Below, piece after piece: positions 47,275 to 57,044 of a stretch of DNA of 64,000 nt; positions within the stretch are counted from its first letter, which is position 1, and the number at the start of each line of letters is the position of its first letter. The translations under genes were made by a program, and so were the position numbers. This stretch comes from Dermatemys mawii (Eukaryota; Chordata; Testudines; Dermatemydidae). The stretch spans positions 10,240,470 through 10,304,469 of the forward strand of contig ML677385.1 of NCBI GenBank assembly GCA_007922305.1, given 5' to 3'. The notes under the pieces are model-generated. The model was not told where the DNA came from. It saw only the letters and a list, made by a program, of their open reading frames with translations, and made no database searches.

Positions 47275-48220
47275 CAGGGATAGGCAACCTATGGCACACG
47301 TGCTGAATGCAACATGTGAACTGATTTTCAGTGGCACTCACACTTCCTGGGTCCTGACCACTGGTTCGGGGGACTCTGCATTTTAATTTAATTTTAAATT
47401 AAGCTTCTTAAACATTTAAAAAATCTTATTTACTTTATATACAACAATAGTTTAACTATATAGTATAGATTGTGAAACAGCATGGCCAGAGGGCAGCAGG
47501 AGAGTGTTAGAGGAAAACAAGTTTGTTAGAAGTTGGTTGGAGCACCTGGAGCCAGTTAAGGCACCTGAAGCCAATTAGAGCACCTGAAGCCAGTCACATG
47601 ATAACCCGCCCCCCCACCCATTTCAATCAGACAAGGGAATGAGTTGGAGCAGAGAGCAGTTTGGAGGAGTGGGAGCAGAATGATTTGGTTTTGAAAGCAG
47701 TTTGAAGCAGAGTGGATTGTAGTGGAGCAGAGAGCAGTTTGGAGGAAAGAAGAGGAGAGTTTGGAGAAGTGCTGCAGTGAACTAAGAAGACCCAGACCCT
47801 AGGTAAAGGGACACTTGTCTTGTGCAGAGAGAGGGTAGGAAGCCCACAAGCTGAAGGATAGGAGAGGGAAGCAGCCCAGGGGAAGGAATAGCTAGTTCAA
47901 GCGGTTTACCGCTCTCCTCAGGGCCCCTGGGCTTGGACCTGGAGTAGAGGGCAGGCCCGGGTCCCTCCCTCTCCACTCCCCTCCTCTAGGATACTAGTGG
48001 GGCAGTTAATACCCTGTTCAGGGGCAAGAAATGGCTCCCTGAACCCCCCACAAGAAAATAAAATGCAGGACCCATCATAATAGTGCCAGCAATTTGCCAC
48101 AAGACTTATAGAAAGAGAACATCTAAAAATGTTCAAATGTATTACTGGCAAGCAAAACCTTAAATTAAAGTGAACAAATGAAGACTTGGCACACCACTTC
48201 TGAAAGGTTGCCTACCCCTG
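47275..48220. mobile_element. hAT element, perfect 8-bp target duplication, split by LTR
   Basis: Ends CAGGGATAGGCAACCTATGG and AAGGTTGCCTACCCCTG are inverted repeats. The flanks GTCTAGGA (47267-47274) and GTCTAGGA (48221-48228) are identical. The interior (TTCAGTGGCACTCACACTTC, ACTTATAGAAAGAGAAC, ACTGGCAAGCAAAACC) matches a common turtle hAT MITE of about 315 bp. It is split by the LTR-like element at 47471-48101. Confidence 0.9.
47471..48101 (+). mobile_element. LTR-like element nested in the hAT
   Basis: Begins TGTGAAACAGC and ends TTTGCCACA (TGTG...CACA), flanked by AGAT / AGAC, and interrupts the hAT text TATAGAY-TTATAGAAAG. AATAAA near 48056 is a poly(A) signal, giving plus orientation. 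A triplicated unit of about 19 bp (GCACCTGAAGCCAATTAGA type, 47541-47595) and a duplicated GGAGCAGAGAGCAGTTTGGA (47646 and 47724) lie in the 5' half. GAGTAGAGGGCAGGCCCGGG is shared with the LTRs at 32880-33427 and 61179-61832, so the families are related. No coding region. Confidence 0.7.
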
Positions 48221-48905
48221 GTCTAGGAGATGCCACCGTTCTGAGCAGGGGTGTTGCCAAATTGTTTTGTATTTGTTGCTTTTTCTGATTGTGTTTGTGA
48301 TCACAGACACATTTGCTGAGTAGAAGGATGCCATTAGAATTGGTCTTGCCCATTCCTTCTTTCTCAGTGGTGCTATCCCATATGTTAGAATCTTGGCCAA
48401 CTCTTGCATTAAAGTTCCCTAAGAGGATTATCTTTTTTGTTTTTGAATGGATGACAAAATTTTATCAAGATCAGTGCAGAAGAATTCTTTCTGTTTTTCC
48501 TCAGCACCAAGACTTGAGGCATATGCACTGATGATAGTGACAAATGACTTATTGACTATTTGGATGCATATGGTCATAAGGTGCTCGTTGATGCTGATGG
48601 GGAGCTCAGTCAGGCAGTTGACTAGAAGGTTTTTGATTGCAAAGCCAACACCATGTATTTGCCTGTCACTTTCTGGTTTTCCTTTCCAGAAGAAAGTGTA
48701 ACCGCTGCCCTCTTCCCTCAAGTGGCCTTCATCTGCGAACCTTGTTTCACTGACAGCAGCAATATCTATGTTGTACCTTGAGAGTTCCTGGGCAATAATT
48801 GCTGTTCTGCATTTGAGTCTTTCACTTTTGGATTGGTCTTGTAGGGTATGAACATTCCAAGTTGCAAGTTGTCTTCATTTCACACACTTAATATTTTCTG
48901 GTCAA

Positions 48906-50186
48906 ATGTTCAACATAAACAGGTTGCAAACCAGATTCTATAAATAAGCTAGGGAACAGCTGAGTTACATTGTTTTTCTTTTCATTTCCTGACTTTTTTC
49001 TGATATTTAACTGCAACCTGAACACTGCACTAATGCCATTTGTTTTCACATTTAATACCATATTTCAACTGCTACTTGTTCTCTGAAATGTTCTCTCCTG
49101 TGAGATCCATTGGCTTGGCTTTAAAATGTGTTGAGAATCTGCAGCTCTCATTTGTGGGTGCTCAGAACTAATGAAAATATGGCCACATATTTCTTTCCAT
49201 GGCACCAGCATGTTTAATGGATATATGTACTATTAGATAGATAAATTAGATTGAATAGATAAATTAAACATTTATTTTATACTATGGGAAGGTTTTTCAC
49301 ATGACTGAATGCTCAGAAAAGGTTGTATATTAGTTTATTTCACATATTGGTCACTTGCCATTTATTCTAACAGAACAGTAATATTCATTTTTGGCAGATT
49401 AAGAATACATAATCTTATTTTTAAAGTTAAAGCTCTAATTCTTAAAAATAACTCCTTTGGGGGGAGTCCTGGATAAGCTTTGAATGACTGTAGCAAAGCT
49501 GTCAACCTTTGTCAGTCACTGCACTATATATTTGACAATGTGCAGTCAAAGAATGAGAGAACAGTATAGCAGTGGTCTAGCAAACCTAATTATAGATAAA
49601 TAAAAGAACACTCACCTAGCATGAGAGAATGAGGAAATCTTACTGAACAATGTTTTGTTTTTCCATCTATAACTCTTCATTTGTTGGTGGTTGCTTGACA
49701 ACATAGGCCAGAGAAGTCAGGCTTTAACTCAGTATAGATTCCATTTCATTTTGTTAGCACCTGCTTTAGTAAGCAGTTTGTATTATGTAAGGGAGATGGC
49801 ATAGGTCTTGTGCTTAAAAAGGATATAAGGAATACATTTCTTTTTAAAGTGTTGTGCTTTTACTCAATTAAAAAACTGCTAGACTTTTTAATTCCGTATG
49901 TAGAACAGAATAATCTGGCAGATAGCCATAATTAGCATGATGCAATGCCCATCCTATGTTTTATCTTGCCTCCTTCCATTCCAGAATGATCTCCTTCTGC
50001 TTGATCTAAAGGAAATACAACAATGTTAGCATAAATAAATATTTGCTACCGAAAGAGCCTTAGCTTCATGATGTTTCATTAAGAATATGTAATGCAGTCC
50101 AAGTTAGCGGGAAGAGATCTTTATTGAACATGCAGTCTGACATGCTGAGAAAGGCCTGTGTTTGTCCATAGTAACCTGGTGTTTAG
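48906..50186. other. Intronic sequence without recognised features
   Basis: AT-rich. Nothing classifiable was seen. Confidence 0.5.
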
Positions 50187-50424
50187 GATATGTCTACACT
50201 GTAATTAAAAACCCACAGCTGGCCTGTGCCAGCTGACTCAGCCTCGTGGGGTTAACTGTAGTGTGAGTTTGAGCAGGTGCTGGGGCTCTAGGACCCTGCA
50301 GGGTGGAAAGGTCCCAAAGCTTGGGCTCCAGCCTGCGCCAGAATGTCTACACCTCAATTAAAAGGCTTCTTAGCTCAAACTCCAGTCTTCTAGCACAAGG
50401 CAGCTGCAGTGTCTAATTGCAGCC
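50187..50424. mobile_element. Palindromic MITE, ATGTCTACACTGTAATTA ends
   Basis: Left end GATATGTCTACACTGTAATTA is repeated inverted at the right (GACATGTCTAGGCTGCAATTA). The internal blocks are also palindromic: GGGGCTCTAGGACCCTGCAGG and CTTGGGCTCCAGCC, and CTGGCCTGTGCCAGCTGACTC. Familiar as a large sauropsid MITE family; superfamily and target duplication not resolved. Confidence 0.65.
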
Positions 50425-51377
50425 TAGACATGTCTGTATTCCTGAACTCCAGATTTCTCATCATGCTGGATCTATATTGAAACCTGATCCTCTTTCTACA
50501 GTTCCAGTCATCACATTACATTTGAGATTCTTTCATCCAGTAGTTCATCAGTTAATCTTACTAGACTCATTATTTTTACTATAGTAGCCCTGTTGCGCTG
50601 GACAGAAACTTAATAAAAGTTGGTTTCTTCCATGAGAAACTTACATCCAGGGCAATTTGAGATTACAAAAGATAGTCAATACAAAGTTAAACTTGTGATA
50701 ACCAGGGAGCTACAGTTTTAAGATACCTCTGTAACAGTATTTTTCCTAGCTATGGATGTTTGACAGACCACAATACTATTTCATGTCTAATTAAATAAAG
50801 CATCCTGTCTTCACATCAAAATATACTTTTTTGTCCAAGTCTGAAAATCTTGTCAAAATCTTGTACAAAATTAAGCCCTCTGATTTACTTGATAGTCTCA
50901 AATTTGATAGGCTTGTTTATCAAATGTCAGTGTGTGTCAAGCGCAGTGAAGTAGTGAAAATTTCTAATCAAAATCAGCTGCCATTCCATTAAAAGGAAAC
51001 TACTTTTTTGTTTCTTGAAAGAATGGCTGACTGGAACTTACTGTACTAGCTTTCAAAATAGTATTCCTTATTTTAAAGTTATAATTCACTTTTCATTTTA
51101 ACTTTGCACTTCATTTTTAAAACACAGCTTTAACCATGGTTGGCCTCTCTAAGTGTATGTGTAAATAATTTTGACACTGACTTTTCTACACTGGTAATTT
51201 CATCAAAAATTTAATCCACTTTTGTTAGCAGTGGTTGAGTTTTACTGCTGTAGTATTTACAAGACTCTGTTAGCTCTGAAACTTTTACCACCATGTTCAT
51301 TCAGTCAGCAAGTTGAACTGGCATGGTGCTAGAAATTCTAGAAGCTAAGCGAGCCTTTTTTATTCTTGGGCTACCAT
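50425..51377. other. Intronic sequence without recognised features
   Basis: Nothing classifiable was seen. Confidence 0.5.
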
Positions 51378-52075
51378 AGGCTCATAGACATTATGGTCAG
51401 AAGGGACCCTCATGATCATCTAGTCTAATCTCTTGCACATTGCAGGCCACAGAATCTCACCCACCCATTTCTGTAATAGACCCCTAAGCTCTGTCTGAAT
51501 TAATAAAATCCTCAAATTATGGTTTAAAGAGAGGTTACAGAGAATTTACCATTTACACTAGTTTAAACCTGAAAGTGACCCCATGCTGCATAGGAAGGCA
51601 AAATCCCCCTCAGGATCTCTGCCAATCTGACCTGGTGGAAGATTCCTTCCCACCCTAAATCTAGCAATGAGTTAGACCTTGAGCATGTCAGCAAGACCCA
51701 CCAAGCAGATGCCTGGGAAAGAATTATCTGTAATAACTCAGAACTAATGTGATCAGACAGCAAGGGTGAAAAATTGGGACGGGGTCAGGGCATGGGTGGG
51801 GAGGGATGGGGGATAATAGGAGCCTGTATAAGAAAAAGACCCCAAAATCGGGACTGTTCCTATAAAATCGGGACATCTGGTCACTCTACTCAGACCCCCA
51901 TCCCCATCTAGTGTCCCATTTCCAGCAGTTGGGGATTTTTGCTACTGACAGTTGCCGATGGGCCACATACCATTGTAGGCCATCCCATTATACATCCCTC
52001 CATAAACTTATCAAACTTGGTCTTGAAGCCAGTTAGGTATTATGACCCCATTTGCTCCCCTTTGAAGGCTGATCC
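51378..52075 (-). mobile_element. CR1 LINE fragment with nested MITE
   Basis: The 3' end CATAGACATTATGGTCAGAAG is at the left, then CATCTAGTCTAATCTCTTGC, CAGAATCTCACCCACCC, AGGATCTCTGCCAATCTGAC. It is the same subfamily as 239-1000. It is interrupted at 51745-51888 by a hAT MITE. Confidence 0.8.
51745..51888. mobile_element. hAT-type MITE, TAGRGTGACCAGA family, copy 4
   Basis: Ends TAATGTGATCAGACAGC (mutated) and TCTGGTCACTCTA. The target duplication is CTCAGAAC (51737-51744) / CTCAGACC (51889-51896), 7/8. At 144 bp it is the longest copy, with the GGGACGGGGTCAGGGCATGG interior. It inserted into a CR1. Confidence 0.85.
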
Positions 52076-53828
52076 TAAATCAGTTTTAACACCAGTGATA
52101 ATTTTTAGATAAAGTTCCATGGAATAGATGTAGTCTGTTTGTTCTGTTGTTTTTACATGTTTGAGAGAGAGAGGGGGAGAGAGGGATTTCTAGCCACCAA
52201 ACATACTTTAACCTGACATATCTGTTTGATAGGCTTAATAGGCAAATCCTCCAGTTAGGCCAACACAGTTACAAGTCCCTTTAACAGGCAGTTCACAAGA
52301 TTCTCTAATGTGAAATTCCAGTGGAATCACCTACATTTTAGATGGTGAAATATTTTGTGTTAAATGAACTGGAAAACACTGCATCTGTCCCATAGCATGT
52401 CTGTCAATAAGCACAAAGTCAATGTGGTGGAACTTTCAGGACTACATAGAGTATATGTACTTGCAACAGCACTATCAACAAGTTATGGCTTTCCCATTCT
52501 CTAAATGCCCAGCTCTGCCCTTGGAGGGCAGCCTAGACAATTCCTATTAACGTCAATGGTAGTAAACATCCAAGGGCAAAGCTTGGCCCTAGTTCTGATC
52601 TTAGTTTAAATTATGGGTTTATCTTATATATATAGACAAGATGGTAACTTCTGTCTTCATTTTGCTGTAAATTGACTAGTGGAGTCCAGATCAGAGTTGC
52701 TACCTTTTCTTCTCCTTGGGGGACTGAATGATAAAACAGAATCCTGAATGCACATTTAAGTCTGTCTACTTACATTAATGTAGTGTCACCTATCAGACAG
52801 ACCTGAACTCTAGGGCTACACAATACCGTGCTTGAACACTTGTTCATTGACAGACAGACTCTGTCAAAGGTCTATTTCTTTCAAGCAAGGAATAATTCAA
52901 GGAAAACTTTTCTTGAAAATATTTCATGAATGTCAAGATTTTTTTTTAAAAAATGTATTCATCTGGAATTTGTAACCACTTAAAACAATTCATATGACAT
53001 TTTTTGGCTTATGATGTTTGTAGCAAATCACAAAATAAACTGGAGGTCAGCACAACTTGAAGACTGTGTGCAACTTCTGCATATCAGTCCAAAGAAGCAC
53101 AAAGCATTGAGGATGACATTAAGGGCTTTTGTCTTTGACAGTGTGGACAAGAAAAGAATTGATACGGAAAACAAAACTGGAATCATGCATCATGCTGCAT
53201 TTAATACACATTTGAACAATGGAACTTAGATTTAGATTAAGATCATTGACTTTGACATATTACACTTAAGAATATACACTGAAAAATAGTCCCAAAAGAC
53301 TGTTAAAACAAAATAAACTGGTAATTTAACGTCTAAATATGTTACATTTTGATTACCCATCCATGGAAAATTGTTCCCTTTTGGGCAAGAACAAATATCT
53401 TCTTTCCAATTTTTATGTAATGCAAAATATATATTACTCACCAACATGTGACTATAAAAAATATTTTCTTTAAAAATTATATATGTGGTATGTGAATATG
53501 TGGCTACAGCTTGTAGTCTTTCTATGCTAATGCCTATTGAAGCCTTTTTTGCCACAGAATTTCGAGTGCCATTGTTCAGTTGTTGAACTTGCTTTTCCTT
53601 TTTGAATTTTACAAATTCAAATAAGCTATGTAAGGCATATTTAATGTGTATACATTGTAAACTAAAACTCATCAGTTGTACCCTGAAGATAGCAAATATG
53701 TACTACTAAATGGCCCATCTTTATCACCCTTGTACATCTTGAATAATAACTTCATTAATAATCCTATTTATTTCTATGAGACTCCTTGCGTAAACCTCAG
53801 CGTGAACATCTCTGGCAGAATATGGCCC
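52076..53828. other. Intronic sequence with one palindromic repeat
   Basis: Apart from 52511-52583 and a GA-rich patch near 52163-52186, nothing classifiable was seen. A 146-codon minus-strand frame (53232-53672) has no recognisable domain or splice context and is considered chance. Confidence 0.5.
52511..52583. repeat. Palindromic MITE-like repeat
   Basis: Left arm AGCTCTGCCCTTGGA (52511-52525) and an inverted right arm TCCAAGGGCAAAGCT (52569-52583), 14 of 15. The core TTCCTATTAACGTCAATGGTAG is a decayed form of CCTATTGACGTCAATGG. Confidence 0.65.
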
Positions 53829-53952
53829 TAGGGTGACCAGATGGCAAGTGTGAAAAATCAGGACAAGGGATGGGGGATAATAGGAGCCTCTATAAGAGAG
53901 AGAACCAAAAATCAGGACTGTCCCTGTAAAATTGGGGCATCTGGTCACCCAT
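53829..53952. mobile_element. hAT-type MITE, TAGRGTGACCAGA family, copy 5
   Basis: Ends TAGGGTGACCAGATGG and CATCTGGTCACCCAT. The target duplication is TATGGCCC (53821-53828) / TATGGCTC (53953-53960), 7/8. About 124 bp, non-coding. Confidence 0.85.
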
Positions 53953-54676
53953 TATGGCTCAAAGTATTAATTCTCCTTATTATAAATTTCATGTATTAAT
54001 TGAGGTTAGTGTTTTGATGAAATTGTGGAAGAGCTGGCACATTTCATTTAGTCTTTGTAGGGGCAATGGTGGAGTACACAAAATAAGTCTAGTGGTCTTA
54101 CTACTGCATAGGCTTACTCCATCTTTTTTTTTTCTTTTCTTTTTTTAAATAGCTCTTTCTAGTTTAGCTAAGTTTTCATCTATTATGGGAGGCAAAGAGA
54201 TCTACCTAGTCTCAGGTCTCTATAGTGAATTATAACATCTACTTTCTCCTAGTTGTATAGAATGCCATCTGATATTCAATATTCATGAATATTGGATATT
54301 CATTTAAACTCACAAATGAACTTTATAAAGCATATAAAACAGTAATGATAAGACAAAAGAATACATGCCATACAAAATATTAGCAATGAATTACTTCCTT
54401 TAAAAACAATTTCTTAAAATTTACATTTACATTTACATTTAAAATGTACTATATCTATAATTTTTAATATAACATGAAGACACAGTTCTCCTTATTTTAC
54501 ATGTCTCTTGTTCCTCATTTCCCTATATATAATATAAGATTAGACTGTGTTGTGGCAAAAAAGGAAAGGAAGTCTGACTCTAGTAGAGAACTTGAAGGAA
54601 ATAAGTAAGAGAAGGAATAGTGGCAGAAGCCAAAAGTAAATCTGCAGTGATAATAGTGCTCAGGAGTAAGACTCCT

Positions 54677-55475
54677 TATTGAATCATAGAAATGTAAGAC
54701 TGGAAGGGACATCAATAGGTCATCTAGTCCAGTTCCCTGCACTCATGGCAGGACTAAGTATGATTTAGATCATCCCTGACAGGTATTTCTCTAACCTGCT
54801 CTTAAAAATCTGCAGTGATGGAGATTCCACAACCTCTAGGCAATTTATACCAGAACGTAACCACCCTGACTGTTAAGAAATTTTCCTAATGTGCCCTTGC
54901 TGTAATTTAAGCTCAAATTCTTTTTGTCCGATTCTCAGAGGTTAAAGAGAACATTTTTTCTCCCTCTTCCTTGTTACAACATTTTATATACTCAACAACT
55001 GTTATGTCCCCTCTATTTTATTTTCTCCAGACTAAACAACTCCATTTTTTTTTCAATATTCTCTCAAAGGTGATGTTTTCTAGACCTTTAATCACTTTTG
55101 TTGCTCCAAGTTATTTTGGCTTTCTCAAATTTGTTGACATCTTTCCTGAAATGTGATGGCCAGAACTAGACACAATACTCCAATTGAGGGCTAATCAGCA
55201 CAAGTAGAACAAAATAAATACTTTTTGTGTCCTGCTTATAACACTCCTCCTAATGCATCCCAGAATGATGTTCATTTTTTTTGCAAGTGTTACACTGTTG
55301 ATTTATATTTAGCTTGTGCTTTACTCTAAACCCCAGATTTCTGCAGTACTCCTTCCTAGGCAGTCATTTCCTACTTTGTATGTTTGCAATTGATTTTTCC
55401 TTCCTAAGTGGAGTACTTTGCATTTGTCCTTATTGAATTTCATTCTATTTGCTTTAGACCATTTTTCATCTGGAA
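54677..55475 (-). mobile_element. CR1 LINE fragment, 3' end at left
   Basis: A well preserved 3' region: CATAGAAATGTAAGACTGGA, CATCTAGTCCAGTTCCCTGC, CTCCAGACTAAACAACTCC, ACAATACTCCAATTGAGGGC, and on to TTTGCATTTGTCCTTATTG. It is truncated in the middle of the RT region and has no long frame. Confidence 0.85.
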
Positions 55476-56936
55476 TGGAGATATGTAATAGGAATCAGTG
55501 AAATGCAAACATATTTAAAATGTCCCGACAAGAAACTTGATATCTTAAACAGTCTTTATTTTGGGGTGATAAATAACATAAGGAAATATAAGTAAGAGAA
55601 GGCAGTGGACTTTTGGATATCCATCAAGGGTAACTTTACTGTACTGTTCAGAATGTTTTGCACGTAGATTTTCAGGCAAGAATTATGGACAACCTCTCTA
55701 TTGACAATTGGAAACTGAGAAGTGAAATGGTCCTTTGTTGTGGTTTAGAATGACATTGCATTTCTCTTGTTCAAATCAGAGCACAGGGGAAAAATAGCAT
55801 TTTTCAGATTTTCACCAATGAACTGATGTGCTTGAGCCCTTAGACTGAAGCTATTGGGATATAATTTTGTGTCCTGTTAAACTAATGGTAACTCAGATTG
55901 CGGGTAGAAAATAAAGATTGAGAGGCGGTGCACAGCTACTAGGATTGTGTGAAGGAAATAGCTCATTTGAAAAGCTGCTAGGTTCAAATAAAACTACAAA
56001 ATGGAGGGGAAAAATAAGAACTCATTCAGATTCCTCAGATAATATTGCAGTGTTGTGTTACAGTCCTTATCCTTTTTAAACAATAATAATAATATTAATC
56101 ATAATAATAAATCAAAAGTGCATTCCTCAGAACAGGATACATGGTATGTTCCTTCTTCCCCCATTTTTTGTGCAGATGTTTCTTTTTTCTCCTAAATTAG
56201 CTACCTACAGTGTTCCCCCTGTTGCATGATTTTGAAATCAGCAGTTATACAGGACCAGCCTGAGTGTAAGTATCTCTGGGTTGTATGTGTTCAACACTTG
56301 AAAGGGAAGTTTCCAGGAGATTTTTTAAAAATGCAAGAGGAAATGGTTTTGCTAATTCAATCAGTGTCATTCTTCCTTTTCAATAATAATAAATGTCTTA
56401 GCATGGCTTTAGTATTTACTGTGCTGCTAGCGTGTAGTTTGTAACATTGGTTTGGACTCATCAAGCTGAAAGTTTCATTATAAAGTATTGTTAGTGTTGT
56501 GTTATTTACCCAACAGCATTCAACTTGGTCAAGTGAAAAAGATGTCCATTACTATGTGGGCAGGATGTCCTCTACTGCATTAATGTTTAATATCAAGCTT
56601 CTTTTTTAAAAAAAAAATAATATAAGGCAACAAGAGTGAGTTTTTCAAATTAGATTTCAAATGCCTGTTCTTTCTAGTGTGAATTTGTGCTGGTTTCTGT
56701 AATTCCATCTTACTGAGACCTTCATGGATGAAGGGACATATCACTATTCATTTTAATACTTTTATTCTATGGTATTCTTGTTTTATTTTTCAGTGACCGT
56801 CTTCGTCCCAACGCCATCCACAAGCAGCAATTAATCAATTGGGGTGTGTACAGCTTCCTGTGGAGCTTTAAGACTTAGTGGTTTTATTCTTGAAAATAAA
56901 GCTAATTTCGCACTATTTCACTTCTCCCTCACTCAG
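55476..56936. other. Intronic sequence up to exon 49
   Basis: Contains an (AAT)n patch at 56081-56110. Otherwise unclassified, ending in the exon 49 branch point and pyrimidine tract. Confidence 0.5.
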
Positions 56937-57038
56937 GAAACTGAAGCAGCAGTTCAAGCTAAACAGCCAGATGTGGAAGGAGTTTTGTCTAAAGGGCATC
57001 ATTTGTATAAGGAAAAACCAGCCACTCATCCAGTAAAG
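56937..57038 (+). CDS. DMD: Dystrophin exon 49 (34 codons)
   Basis: Reads ETEAAVQAKQPDVEGVLSKG and ends LYKEKPATHPVK, differing from the human exon 49 that I know at five of 34 residues. The size, 102 bp, is the same as in mammals. The acceptor is CCCTCACTCAG at 56936 and the donor is AAG|GTAATGA at 57039; both ends are phase 0, so the exon adds whole codons. It continues the rod repeat started in exon 48 and leads into the hinge 3 region encoded by the next exons, which lie outside the window. No stop or frameshift. The strong conservation against the drifting exon 48 next to it is notable. Confidence 0.95.
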
Positions 57039-57044
57039 GTAATG

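Larger units (their letters stand above)
46415..48905 (-). pseudogene. RTE-like LINE endonuclease region, split by a hAT insertion
   Basis: Minus-strand reading of 48221-48905 gives TWNVHTL, SETRFADEGHLREEGSGYTF, HGVGFAIKN, and ISAYASSLG, the APE-type endonuclease of the family behind the bovine CFDP2-like (BovB/RTE) proteins. At 48165-48353 TNSNGILLLSK and NLATPLL follow in frame-shifted form. The part at 46415-47266 is the linker after the endonuclease. The polymerase part is absent. The hAT element 47275-48220 interrupts the LINE. Many frameshifts; inactive. Confidence 0.65.
25193..56936 (+). other. DMD: DMD intron 48 (complete, 31,744 bp)
   Basis: Runs from donor GTAATG (25193) to acceptor CTCACTCAG (56936). 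A plausible branch point is GCTAAT (56901-56906), about 32 nt before the acceptor, followed by a pyrimidine-rich stretch. The size is of the same order as the mammalian intron. A large part of it is transposon-derived, described separately. No further host exon was seen. Confidence 0.9.

Noticed and set aside
53232..53672. 146-codon minus-strand frame
   Set aside because: No recognisable domain, AT-driven composition, and no splice or repeat context; chance is the simplest explanation.
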